A DNA stretch of 64,000 nt, taken from Lunularia cruciata. Its lineage: Eukaryota > Streptophyta > Marchantiopsida > Lunulariales > Lunulariaceae. The stretch spans positions 7,098,744 to 7,162,743 of the forward strand of contig OX419759.1 of assembly GCA_948567375.1 (NCBI GenBank), in the 5' to 3' direction. Under the pieces are notes generated by a model. It ran no database searches and had not been told where the DNA came from. It saw only the letters and a list, made by a program, of their open reading frames with translations. The position numbers and the translations under genes are program-made. Each line of letters starts with the position of its first letter. Within the stretch, counting starts at the first letter, position 1. Of this stretch, positions 35,760 to 48,304 are shown one piece after another.

Positions 35760-38700
35760 AGCAGGTGCAGCCTTGTGCTGGAGTGGAGTGGGGGAGATTT
35801 CAGCTATGGCGAGACCTGACGTATGGTTAGCGACTGGAGAGAGTCACACCATTACCACCAGCCACATTTCTACTCGGTCCCTCTACATGCAAAATCTCCT
35901 CTAGACCGCCATAATCTGCTCCTTTTGACCATCTTCTGATGGTACGGGGGGATTAAGAAAATTCACATTTTGAAACTTAATCTCACAGCGAGCCAGAGGA
36001 ACAAGGTTTCGAAAGAGATTCATGACCACGGTGACTTCACAAATTTGAAGAACTTCCGCTTTACAATGACAAACCAATCAGATAGCAACTATAATCGCAC
36101 ACCTTGCTTTCCATCTAGTGTAGAGGGGGGAAGGAAAGGACAGACAAGACAGCTTGGTTCCAGAGGGGATCATGACTAACAGAGCACATCCATATATAGC
36201 TCTGCGACTTATGTACTAGGTAATTGCCTAGAATCATTCCTGAATCAGCGCAGAAACAGTTCAAACTGCGAGCTATGACCTACTGTAGAATCTCAGCATT
36301 TGGTGGTTGTCCATGAAAGATCATAGGTTAGCAACCAGAAAATAGATACTACCACATATCAATCATTCGTTTCCAGGAGTTTCTGATAGTATCCACTTTA
36401 TTTCCAAGCATTGCCATATACACTCTTCAGTCGCATGTGACTGGTTGACCTTAAGTCGCGTTCAAATCACACAAGCAATGTCATTGATTACAGTTGTTTC
36501 TTGGGTAAGCCGTAGTGCTTTACACTCAAGCAGATAAATCTTTGAAGAAATGAAGCCGAGCGAGCGGACTGTACAGCAGTTTTGCTGGTATGCGTTGACA
36601 ATAGATCATCTGTTTGCACAGGGAGGCAAGAATCTTTTCAAGCTAAGAAGGAAATCCTTGAACTGCTCTTAGAATACACTGTAGACATGGAGATGAAAGT
36701 ATTCGTATATGCACAATCGAGAGAACCTAAAAGCTTCATGCGCAACAATTCGACTCAGGTCACTTGTGGCGTCGTGAATCATCATGGCCTCCGCCTTTGA
36801 GTTAATTAGATGCACGGAGGTCCTATATCCTGGCATGTGCTTAGTTTGCGTTGGTTCTGTCTTCAGTGGGTGTGGATACGTCAGAATCTGCTTTCACTTC
36901 ACAAATATCCTGGCCTCATTCACACTTCATACTCATGTGCAATATGCAAAGGTGTGGTCTCACAAATGCTACTAGCTATTAAGATACGCACTTCCACTCC
37001 AATTATACTTATTAAGCACACCGGAACCAGCACTGTCGATTGTAAGCACACCGACATCGATGCTCAGGTCGCTGAATGAAATGAAATTGGTTGCTCAGGT
37101 AGTTGAAAAGTAAGAAAATAGTTCTAGTCCAAGTAACTTGAGCGCGTCAGTTTGCCATCATTTTATCAGAACTGAAGGGTGGAAGCATGTTTGAAGCAAT
37201 CAGTGTCAGGCATCGTTGAATTACCCAACATGTTTGGACTACTAGCTAAACACGTATCAAAAGAGTCTCAGGAAGATGAAATAAGCAAATGAGTCAACCT
37301 CAGTACATGCCATTGACTACTGGATAAGGAAAATTAGCATGCAAGTCGAACGTGGGGAAGTCAAGACCGGCAGAGCTATCATCTACCTGCAGTTAGTTGC
37401 ACCTATGAATCAGAACAAAATCGAGTTGTTCTTATCCAAGATAATGTGGACATCCAAAATAGGATAAGTGAACATGTCATGTAAAGCAAAACATCACGAA
37501 AAGCAACACACGTAAAGCATTGCATCCTAACAATTTATCAACATCCTTAAAATCCTAAACAATTTATCTACTTGATCTAATCTCGTGGAAAGGTATCTAT
37601 TACCATTAGAAAGTTTTATATCTTGGATTAGTTATTAAACTTTTCCAGAATTCTCTGAAGTCGTATACGTTCAGTAAACTTTGAGTGATTGCGAGACCAG
37701 ATTAGCTTGGCCTCGGACTACAAACACCGGCGCCTATGGTCACACGGTATATTGACATCGTGAAAATTTACCTTGCTCTACTTGTATCTTGTACTCTAAG
37801 AGCGTTGTAGTTCAGTTCATGGATATCGTCATTAAGGCAGTGTGATTGTTTGTCCCATCTTATTGCCTTTATGAGTACGAATGTGAACAGGCTTTGTAAG
37901 AAACTATCTAGATCTGGAACCACTATCATGTCAAGTGCAAAACTGCAGTATTTATCACTCTTTTATGAACTTTTGATAGTTTATTTCGGTCCATAAACTT
38001 TGATCCATGAAACAGTTGACTTGAATAATTTAGCGCTCAAGTGAACAGATGTAAATTGATAAAGAAATTGAGCCAACGTCGTGATTTCGAAGCAGTCTTG
38101 CGGTGGAGATGCTTGTGTAGTGCGTCTATGACTAAATTGCATGCATGGATATTGTTCTGTGTCTCAGGAGCTCCTGAATTCTTCCTCCCGCCCCTCCACC
38201 AACCCTCCATCGTCTGCGCGTGGACCTTACTCGCGGACATAAGGCAGCGAGCGACCAATTCCAATTATAACGATGAATCTTATAATACAGACAGACGATT
38301 TGTTCTGGATGTTCGATCTGTTTCCTCAACAATTTCATAGGATAAGCGGATTTTCAGATTTTCTAGCGTGGCATAAACTCATGGGGCAAGTAGATGTTTA
38401 GCTAATATAGCTAATAGCCCTAGCGGCTAGTATAAAAGATTAATCTTTAGTCACCACTTCTCGTTAGCACCATTTCAAAACAATTGTGAAGAGTGACTCA
38501 ACATACTTGCATACTTTTCTCTTCCTATATATATTATTGGAGCATGACTTGTGTCCCGCGGACCATTCCTTGATGAATTTTGGTAACTCCACTCTCAGTT
38601 TTCACTACCGTAATATAAAATCCTAGCTGTCACGTTACTGAGGTGCCATTAGTGGACATGCAGTTAGCATGGCGTGGGAGTAATCCACCTTCTCTGTCGG

Positions 38701-40616
38701 GTACAGAATCACTACGAAGAGTGTGTGCATGCCTACCTAGAGGAATGCAGACTCTATTGGGGCTTAGCCCCATGTTACCCTTTTTGTCTCTCCCTTGTAC
38801 GGCTTGATGGGGTCTTCCCATCCTTCATTTTTCCTACGCGGTCGCCTTTTACCTAGAGGAATGCACACACACTGCTTCTGCTTGCAATGGGAAGGATCAT
38901 TTCACAGTGTCTTCTGTTTATAAGGATCGGATTGAGTATGAGACAAGCTGTTTAGAACTGACAGATTTGGAGACCACTCTGTTTACCAGGTAAGAACGTT
39001 GAAGTCCGTATCAGCTTGCAGCTTCTGTGCTTTCGAATTCCAGCATGGTATTCCAGGAGCTGCTCTAGGTTTGAAATGCGCATGCTTCCATACTACATGT
39101 TTAAAGTCTAGAACCTAGTCCTTGTATTGCCTTGTATACAACATCGTCTGGCGGATCATGTCAGTTGACTTACGTAAATCGTAACCAGCGTTGCCAGTCA
39201 TGTAGATTTACAATATTTAGAGTTCGTGCTCTGCGGATTCCAGTAGGAGCTGACATGTGATCAATTTGATGTTTGTTAATCTACGAAATTCTTGGTCAGG
39301 TCCTCTTCACTTCACACGCTTAAAATATCAGATGCAGTGCCCTTCTGGTATTCTGAACTTCAATCGAAGTGGGCTCAATTATCAAGACAGTTTCACCATA
39401 TAATATTCTACCATAATATTCATATAATATTCTACCATATAATATTCAATTTTGATGGTATCCTACACGACAATTCATTAATATTCATCTGGGAATTGGA
39501 ATTCCGGAATGCTGATGATACACTCACCTTGCCCTTGGATGATTACCGGTGACTTGAATTTCAGTTTTCTTCAAGTTTTGCATCTGTTTCTTCTGCCAGC
39601 TGCTCTGTTTTGTGGGTATCATGAGGAGCTTGAAATTCTTGGTTTACAGAAGCACTATAACCTCTATGATCTTATGCAGACTGAGAACTTCAAGCTCTAG
39701 CGCGGCCTCAGATTGATCAGATACTTTTATGTATAATTAGTCAAGGATCTCCTTCTATAACCGAAATCACTAGAATTTGGACTTGGAGAATCGGGCCCTG
39801 GGATGATATATTCTTCAAGTCACTCGATCCAAGTAAGACGCATCAGAGATACAAGCGTATCTGTAACTCATTCCACACTGTATCCAGGCCCTAAATTCCA
39901 CACGGGGCACATTATCTGGCTGATTGATTTACATCAGAATCTTGTGTCATGCTATGATTCAGCCTCAGTGCGGTCAAAAGGAAATGGAAGACAGGGGCGG
40001 AAGTCGTAACTAGTAAGACAGAATATTAGTCGTTTGCCTGCAGATCTATGGAAACTTGAGTAAATAACGTCCTTGGTAGTGGAAAAGCTGCAACTTGAAG
40101 ACTAAGTTCTTGGATCTTGGATGTTACGAACAAAGGAATATGAATCCACAATATGCAGTGGCGACTCCCCTAGCAGGAGTTATTTATAGCCCTTCAATCA
40201 TCAATCTTGCCTCATGAATTCTTGAAGAGCCAAGGTAATGTTGCATACAGCAGACACAACATTTTCTATTGGTTCTGGAGTGATCATACATTGGTGGCTT
40301 CTGGATCACGAATTATGGTATAGACAGCACAGTAAATGATCGAATCTGTAGAGTGTGGTAGATCCATGAGACTGCACCGACAACCTTGTGAAGAAGCTGC
40401 AGTCGAAGTACCTCATCTTGGTGGCCCAATGTGGAACCAGTATTCTGTTGAGCTCTCTTGCATCTAAACTCTATATAGGTAGGACAAGCCACGATGTCGA
40501 TGATGAAGGTTATATTGTTTCAAAATTTAAACATTCAAAACTAACATCTTCAACTTGCGCTTCAACATAGTGGAGACAAAGTTTAGGACAAAGTACCTTG
40601 GCCGAAGTCAGGGTCG
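35760..40616. other. Long stretch without a confident gene
   Basis: Composition stays gene-island-like. Two exon-like pieces were noticed. 36582-36750 on plus reads RQESFQAKKEILELLLEY and ends near a possible donor. 38855-38993 on plus reads GKDHFTVSSVYKDRIEYE and ends exactly at CAG followed by GTAAG. Neither matches a family I know, and no full gene could be built around them. A short dispersed repeat lies at 38750-38825. Confidence 0.3.
38750..38825 (-). repeat. Short dispersed repeat, second copy
   Basis: The reverse complement aligns with 11849-11928 over about 75 bases (AAGGATGGGAAGACCCCATC and on). A 19-base piece recurs near 42472-42490. The identity is unknown. Being present both in the AT-rich repeat zone and in the gene island suggests a mobile origin. 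Confidence 0.55.
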
Positions 40617-42276
40617 ATGGTGGAACTGAGCGCTCTGCCAGCGAAGGAGAAACCAGGAGTAGAACAACCACGCGATAATCTGGAAAGGAAGAATAAATTG
40701 CACAAGCCTGTCCGTCAGAAATCGCTTCTGGTCAGTGATGAACTCCATGAGGCATATATCTCCGTTATTGCGCTTTCTCTCAAACATACAGTGACATTTA
40801 AGCATTTTGGAAATCGAATACCGCAGTAATCTTTCATCTAATTATTTTGCTTACAAGTTTATTGGACAAATGACGAATATAATGTCACATGGTAGATCTT
40901 GATAATACCGCAGCGGATACTCGCACTAGAATCCTTCCAAAACCGTACCAAATCCTCTTCTCTTTAAACTTACAATTTCATCAGCGAGACCAAAGTGGGC
41001 ACTGACTTCACTTTCAGGTTTGAAAGAACAGAGAAAGGTAAGCCCAAAAATATATTTGCGTGCGTACGGCATTTTCTTGCTTGAACTTATGATGACCATG
41101 AGTTACCAGTTGTAATTGTTTATTGCATGTCTTTTACGTCCCACATTGTCAATTTCATCCAATTTGCTCATTTAAACAGGTCATTGCTCTAGACTTGAGC
41201 AAGGAGGGTTACAATCTCGGAGCCCTTTTCATCGAGGAAGCGGGGGCGTTGCACAAGGTCGACTTCTCTGACTTTTACCTGCATGGATGCTCTCCTCGAG
41301 TTGGTAGCCCCAGGTACCATACCTTCATAGCTTCAAATTGTACGGATTGTATTGAATAGTAAACTTCGTGAAAGATTGCACTTTAAGTAGTTGTATCTTA
41401 AAATTCGAGAGATGCAATAGATCTGAACTGAATCCGACGTATAAGCTAAGCAATCGAAATGCTTGTCATTAAGCACTTGAGCAATGTCTTGCTTGAAAAA
41501 ATTCTTAGTTTTACGACAGCTAAAGTTTCATTCACCAATGCCCACAAGATGCGGAGGACTTCTGTAAGACCCGCAAATTTTAGGGAGTTGATAGAAACGA
41601 TCAGAAGAGATCGTGTCATGGAACAGAACTTCAAAGTCGCAATGAACGTTTGTTTTACATATCTGAGTTCTTATCACTTGACCCTTGGCCACAACTAGAT
41701 CTGTATTTCCTACACTGTTAAGTCCTACAAATTTGGGACTAGTCCTAAGAATAGCTTTCTTTCCGTTTGTTTCCTGCTGATCAGTATGTCTGTATGACGT
41801 ACAGACAGAGACGTACTTATTGCAGGAAAGGTTTAATGCTTATGACTGCGGAGGAAACTTATTACTGTGTTCGCGTTGTCCAACAGAGAGAAAATACTAA
41901 AAATGCTTTGTGGTGTGGAGCTTGTGTGCATGCAGGATGACAATCTTGGTCTCTTCGATTTGATATCCTCACAAAAACAACTGCCTCAACTATCACCCTC
42001 TCGCTCAAATTGGCCAGAATCAGAGGGGATACGATAGCACGCTGTGGCACGGTGCAGTCATTGCTTCAGATGATGAAACGCTTCCAAAGTACCGTCACAA
42101 CTACAAGACCTTTGTTCGAGATCTCAGCAACTATTTGGCTGCAGACGTTTGCCAGTGATTGATTTGCGAGAAGATTACTCTATGTCAAAGACTCGTTTGA
42201 AAAGATCAATTATCTTGCATTTCCCACACTTCCCAACGGGGACGTTATGCTGTTGCACGTTCGCTTTCTATTTTAG
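40617..42276 (+). pseudogene. Caffeoyl-CoA O-methyltransferase-like gene, probably a pseudogene
   Basis: Four pieces in order on the plus strand match the class I, cation-dependent O-methyltransferase family that methylates caffeoyl-CoA and related catechols. The N-terminal piece, from ATG 40617, contains QKSLLVSDELHEAYI (family: KSLLQSDELYxYI). The piece at 41180-41313, after a good acceptor (TTTAAACAG), reads VIALDLSKEGYNLGALFIEE and AGALHKVDF, then in a shifted frame DALLELVAP. The piece at about 42003-42155 reads GYDSTLWHGAVIAS and KTFVRDLSNYLAADV (family: GYDNTLWNGSVV and FVxELNKxLAAD). A last piece reads LPNGDVMLLHVR at about 42229-42264 (family: LPVGDGITLCRR). The SAM-binding GxFTGYS exon was not found, and the metal-site segment FVDADK is at best FTNAHK near 41534. 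The shift, missing exon and an early stop after LAADVCQ argue for a pseudogene, though a diverged multi-exon gene is possible. Confidence 0.5.
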
Positions 42277-43449
42277 AAATCACCTTATTCTGTTGGGTGG
42301 TGAGAAACGAATGTATGACATCAAGCAATGCAGGCAATGCACAATTATGTGCTGGGACCTCCAAAATCAAAGAGCATAGATGAGAACACGATCTCCGGGA
42401 ACCAGATAGGTGTTCTTCCCTGTCCGCAACGGAAGACACCACGGAAAGAGGCAAACGCGCAATAAACACAAAGGATGGGAAGACCCCATTTTGGGCTTCT
42501 ATACTCACCAAATTATTGGATTAGGTGCTTTAGTAACTCAAATAAATATCCAAGGCCGTGAGTAATCACTCCTTACTACATTGTATCATGGATCTAGTGT
42601 ATGTTTGGTTACAAATCACAACATACCATACCCTATAGTTACTCCACTATAATCAATGATTATCTTGGATCAAGTATAAGTATGCCTAGACAAGTGTCCT
42701 CTGTAAACATATCAATACTCTCTCCAAGCAAGGTATCCACTCTCTCACCATGGCAAACACTAGATCCATATAGTATTATGGTAACTATACTTTGTACTCC
42801 AAAAGGACACCATGTCATATGGACCATTGTTATATCTAGTGTAGAACTACACTCACCAGTATGAAATGAAGATGCAAATGGATGGACAAAACCTAAGTGA
42901 AACCTCATCATTGTATATAGGTAAATGGTACAAGTTGGAATGTCCTAATACATGGTAGAGCTAGGATCAAAGAGCTTTCACCCTTGCCTAAGCAAGAGCA
43001 AAGATGTGCTCTAGTAACTTGAGGAGTGTACAAGTCAACTAAGAAAGAATGTAAAGTATGTTGAAACTATTGCTCCATCAAGGAAGATTACAAGCCTCTA
43101 GGAAGCCACAAATGGTAAGGAAGCCACAAATGGTAGGTAATCTCATACCCGTTGGGATACATAGTCTCTCATTTGCTACAATAACATCTAGATAGAAAAG
43201 GATCACTTTTTGACTTGGTCATATATGTCTCGAAGATTGGCCTATCATCAACCACAAAATAAGAAGAATCCAAGAGAGCCCAACTATCCACAAATGCTAT
43301 AAGTGCAATCTTTGTCATAGATAGTAAGCCTACTACTCTGCACAAGATTGGTAGAGAGTTTATCTACATGCCAAATCCATTATCACCCAAAGTCTCCCAT
43401 AATCTTACTATCAAAAGCTCTCAAACTTAATAGGGAGGTAAATTCCACG
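42277..43449. other. Repeat-rich spacer
   Basis: This is the transition from the gene island to repeat-rich, AT-richer sequence. A 19-base match to the dispersed repeat lies at about 42472-42490 (AAGGATGGGAAGACCCCAT). No gene is recognised. Confidence 0.4.
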
Positions 43450-43735
43450 GGGAAAGTGATACCTAAGAGAACCATATTCTACACTTTGACATTTTGACTG
43501 CCATGCCTACAAGATGAAGCTTGGTAGTCACATGGTCAAAGGATTGCCTAATTTGATCTACAAGATGCACAATGTGTATATCGTTTGCCAAGGAATAAAA
43601 TACACAATCTTGCATGGAAAAAGTAATAGATAAGATAGCTCTAAAGGGAGCCATGGCAAATAAAGGATCTTTTAAAGGATCTCTAGGTAGAGTACAAACA
43701 ACTAACTCCAAGATGTAGATGCATTCTTGTGAACA
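43450..43735 (-). mobile_element. LINE-like reverse transcriptase fragment
   Basis: On the minus strand an 82-codon stretch reads CTLPRDPLKDPLFAMAPFRA, then SLANDIHIVHLVDQIRQSFD, then KLHLVGMAVKMSKCRIW. This matches the order of non-LTR reverse transcriptases: a QGDPLGPLLF-like block, the catalytic YxDD-like block (here LAND), then GLxVxxxKC. The catalytic motif is not intact (ND in place of DD), the piece is far too short for an element, and the surrounding frame is interrupted. It is a dead remnant. Confidence 0.6.
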
Positions 43736-45092
43736 ACAATGATGGTAGAAAAGGGCAGCAAGAGAGCTAATAAAGATACCTACTTGGTGACACTGTTTAT
43801 GTGATAGTTATTAACGTAGTGCTTTATTTGCTTGCATCACATGCTTTATTCCAAAAGGATGTGATTCTTTTGGGAGCTCTTTCATATTTAAAGACAATTG
43901 AAGAGTAGTAAATATCATTCAAAGTTAATATTAAAAGATGTACTTTTACTTGATTGCCAATTAAATTACTAATTGTGTGCTTAATTATCACATTCTTCTC
44001 AATATACCATTAAGATATAGAATTATGTAACTCTTATATATGTAATAATGAAGCCCGGCCAAAACAAGATCATTAAAAGTTTACACAAAGTAGTCAACAA
44101 ATCACAAGACCATTTTAACTCACATGTAAAGACTAGAAAAATGGCAAGTAAATAGTACCACAAAAATGAAATTATTTTATTTTTGGACGTGGAGCATGGA
44201 CTGCACAAAATTAGTTTGTAAAACCAATTTTCATGTAATTTCTTAGCATTAAATCTCAAGAGAATTTTATTCTTAAACATGATATAATAGTCATGGTAAG
44301 AAAATCAGTAGATTACTCATGCTTAGATAAAAAAAAAGATAATATAAGTCACTTGATTAAAACTACACACTTTTGTAATTTTGGTAGCATCACAACAAGA
44401 AGTTATTTAAATTTCCTTTGCTAAAATATAATTATATTTTGTACATTTTGTAGAGTTTGTATGTTAAAAAGAACACCTTTTTAGAAAAATAATATTTTTA
44501 CAGACAAATGTAATATCCTCCAACAATACCCCTTCGAAATATAAATTATTAAATAAATTATTAAATAAAAATAGTAATAACTCATTGCAAGAGAAATTAG
44601 TGCATGCATTGCTCTCCATATTTGGCCATACAACTTCAGTACTCACTGAATACTAAATAGAAAAAAGAGGTATTAAATAAAGCATATATTATACCACAAG
44701 TATGAATAATATTTATGAATTAGGGAGCATAAATGGTTAAGTAAGCTTTTTAAAAGTAGTCATAGCCTTCTACTTTGTATTCTCTGGTGATTTCAAACTA
44801 ATTCTTGCACATTATCCTCCTTAAGATCTATGGTAGTTTCACTACCATAGATAGATGTATAGAAGTATGAGAGTTAATGAAACATATTTTCATTACCACT
44901 TATACTTCTATGAAAGGCAATATCATTATATTAGAACATCTTTAACCTAATAATGCATGTGCTATACATTCTTATTGTATGGTTCTCCTTTGGTGAGAAC
45001 ATCTACACTTCAATAATATGAGTGCTTGACTTTCTTGTTGTATTGGGTTCTTCCTTTGTATATATCCTCTAACCTCTAATGGACTACACAAG

Positions 45093-45095
<3 letters not shown>
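43736..45095. other. AT-rich stretch, no gene seen
   Basis: This is AT-rich sequence with no recognisable coding region. The part just left of the (TA)n tract may be continuing LTR sequence of the A/B family, because block X lies on the other side of the tract. Confidence 0.35.

Positions 45096-45163
<68 letters not shown>
45096..45163. repeat. (TA)n microsatellite
   Basis: This is an uninterrupted alternating TA run of about 68 bases, about 34 units. It directly adjoins block X of an A/B-family LTR scrap. Confidence 0.95.
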
Positions 45164-45164
45164 T

Positions 45165-45345
45165 CAATATACATTGATGTCAACATCATACACTATAGAA
45201 TCACAACTCACACATAAGGCATACATGAACTCTAAAGTGTCACAAAATCTTCCCTAGTTGACGGGTAGGTCACTCTAACTCCAAATAGCCATCTACTCCA
45301 AGTATCTGGTATACCCTATGATGTACAAAGATTAGGAGACCGGTG
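45165..45345 (-). mobile_element. Scrap of the A/B Ty3/gypsy family
   Basis: Block X (45165-45242) and the adjoining polypurine-tract end of the internal region (to about 45345) align with 13176-13370 of B. Here X is followed directly by the (TA)n tract and not by block L. The match stops abruptly at about 45345. It is a broken remnant. Confidence 0.75.
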
Positions 45346-48304
45346 TTGCGGGGATTTGCAGGCCTCGAGAGTGCGTCGAGCACCTGGCTGCTCGTGCTTA
45401 GATTGTCTTAGTCATCGGTGGATTGTAAATTATTCCGAAGGCTGTTTTATGTTCTAATCTTCCATCCGGAACTAGCTTCCTCCTATTGATGGAATAGCCC
45501 ATCTGCGGTTGTTCTACCTGAACCTCTTTAAGGATTGGGTGGGCTTTGTTGCTAGTATGCAAGCCAAGGCCAGACTCATTCCAGAGCAGGTAGATCAGCA
45601 AGTTGATCTAACTATTCATACAAGATTGGAAGCTCTAAGAATGGAGTCATTCTTCCTAACACTACTCATAGTTCACAATGAACACATTCATCCACAAGCC
45701 ACTCAATTCTCTTCACATCCTCTTCTCAATATTTATAAGACTCGTGAGAAACAGCCAACTCTGGAATTTGGGAATTTCTCCTTACACTCTCCTATCCTCA
45801 CCTCTATGATATTCTCATCTTGAAAACTTCTACAAAGCATCTCCAAAGCCTTGCTGGTCTGTCATTCCACACTCAAGCATTGTTCTCCTTGCTGTCACTG
45901 CCAATTTGCATTGGTCTCCTTTTGAGCATTTGCTCTCCTCACTTCTGTTACCAAGCTTTGTCAACTCAAAATATTCTCTCAATTGCTTACTGTCCTGTCA
46001 ATACTTTTTGGCCTCTCTTCCAGAAATTCTTCCTCCACTAAGTTGTCAATTCACATTGGTCCTCTTGAAGATCTAATCTCCTCACTTTGGTCATTCATCA
46101 AGCTTTGTCAACTCAAAATATTCTCATATCAAAATCCTCTCTGCCCTATTTCACCTTAGCAGATCATTCTCTCAAATATCTTGTCTGCTCCCATCAATCA
46201 AACTTCCTCTCAAAGCTTTCTCATCAAACCCTTACTGGGCTGTCATTACCAACAGAGCTTTCTCTCAAAGCATCCTCGTAACCCGTATTGGTCTGTCATT
46301 ACCAACAGAGCATTCTTTTGAAGCTCTCCTGTCTGCTCTCATCAGTCACACTTTCCTCTTGAAGCTTTCTCATCAAACCCTATCTCTCTTTTCATCTCCT
46401 TAGCAGAGCATTCACTCAAAAATCTCATATCTGCTCCCACACTATCCTACCAACCTCCTTCTCATTTCTCTTCCTGCACTTCTATCACAGTCAAGACATT
46501 TCCCACTAGGAAATTCCAGTCTTTGCAATTTTGTCACGGTCAAGACTTCAGCTTGTTCAAAAATTCATTCTCTTTGTCCAACTTTCCACCTCTTGCACAT
46601 TTGCACTATGCTTCAAGAAAACTCTCTCTCCCTTTGTCCTATCAACTTCTCACATTCAAAAATTCATTCTCTCTGTCCAGCCAAGACATTCTCAAGCAAG
46701 CTTTCTAAAATCCATTCTCTAACCAAGTTCTAGAACCTGCACACATTTGTTGTCCTTTAGGAAACTTCTTCTGCCTTAGCTCTCAAATCAGTCCTTACAT
46801 TCACAATTTTCTCTTTGTTCAAGTTCTTGCAAACCCTTACACTTGAGAAAACTCCCTGCCCTTGTAGTGTCAAAACCCTACAATCCCTTTGTGAGAAGCA
46901 CTCCTTCTCCTATCCACTATCTAGGCCCTTTCTTGTGAAATTCAACTCCTTCAACCAATTCTCTAAGGGCCTTACTCTTGAGAAAAACTCCTTGCTCATG
47001 TAGTGTCAAAACCCTACAATCCCTTTGTGTGAAGCACTCCTTCTCCTGTCCACTCTCCAGGCCATTTCCTACAAAATTCAACTCCTTCAGCCAATTCTCA
47101 TAAGTGCCTTACACTCAAGAAAAACTCCTTGCCCCTGTAGTGTCAAAACCCTACAATCTCTTTGTGAGAAGCACTCCTTCTCTTGTCCATTATCCATACA
47201 ATTTCTTGCAAAATTCAACTCCTTCGTCCAATTCTCATAAGGGCCTTACACTTGAGAAAAACTCCATGCCCTTGTAGTGTCAAAACCCTACAATCCCTTT
47301 GTGAGAAGCACTCCTTCTCATGTCCACTATCTAGGCCATTTCTTGCAAAATTCAACTCCTTCAGCCAATTCTCATAAGGGCCTTACACTCAAGAAAAACT
47401 CCTTGCCTATGTAGTGTCAAAACACTACAATCCCTTTGTGAGAAGCACTCCTTCTCCTATCCACTATCTAGCAGGAACTCTTGAAAGCCATCTCACAAAC
47501 CCCTCCTATTGCCTTCTCTCAGCATCCCCAATATCTCTCCCTCCAAACCTTTCCCTTTATCCCTAAGTCTTCTTGCAAAAATCCCTTCTGTTCACCACCT
47601 TCTTCTTCTTAACTTCCTTTAACCATGTTCAGACTGTTTCTTGATGCATAAAACTCCCCTTTTGTTCTGTCCTTCTCAACCCTATTCACCCAGCATAACA
47701 GTCCCTTCTTCTTCTTTTCACATGCCCTCTTTTTTCAAAAAACTTTCCTGCCAACCCTCCTATCCTGCCTTGCTCCTTCAAAAACCTTCTAATTCTGTCC
47801 TGCTTAGGCTTTCTCTCCAAGCCCAAACCTTCCAATTCCTTCCCAAAAACTCTCAACTGTCAAGGACTCCTCTCCAAAGGCCTTCCGAAGCATTTCCAAG
47901 CTAGAAAAACTCTTTCTGCTCCGCCACTAAGATTGAAGCACTCTCCACTCCAACAACATAAAACAAAGTACTGAGCTTGTGTAACACAAATCAAGCTCCA
48001 AGTTTGTATAACACAAAACTAAGTGTTGAGGTTGTGTAACACAAAAGGAACTCTTGAGCTCACAAGAAATAAAAGAAACTCTCAAGCTTACCACAACAAT
48101 AAACAACTCTCGAGCTTTGCAATACATAGAAAATACTTCCCATGATGAGGTAGCATAAACAACTCTTGAGGCATATCAACATAAATCTTGAGTTCATTAC
48201 AACAACAAGAAGAGGAAAAACCTTCACACCAAAGCCTCAAGAGTACGTGTGGGCTATTTTCCCTAAGACACCAAGTGCTATCAAGCCTCATTGTTAGTTG
48301 TATG
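45346..48304. other. Pyrimidine-rich unassigned block
   Basis: The plus strand is markedly poor in G and rich in CT over roughly 45.6-47.9 kb. Local repeated phrases occur, such as AAGCTTTGTCAACTCAAAAT at about 45953 and 46093. It contains the 137-bp tandem array listed separately. From 47.95 to 48.3 kb it becomes A/C-rich. No protein family is recognised on either strand. It may be the non-coding leader of a retroelement. Confidence 0.4.
46830..47475. repeat. 137-bp tandem repeat, about five copies
   Basis: The phrase GTAGTGTCAAAACCCTACAA starts at 46864, 47000, 47137 and 47274, with a variant at 47411, giving a period of 136-137 bases. Units differ by several substitutions each. The reading frames through it (TLQSLCEKHSFS repeated) are a by-product of the repeat. 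Confidence 0.9.

Noticed and set aside
39500-39700. GDLNF-like phrase suggesting a LINE endonuclease
   Set aside because: Only one short phrase matches; no other endonuclease motif is nearby.
46830-47475. Repeated small frames with TLQSLCEKHSFS
   Set aside because: These arise from the 137-bp tandem repeat and show no sign of being a protein.
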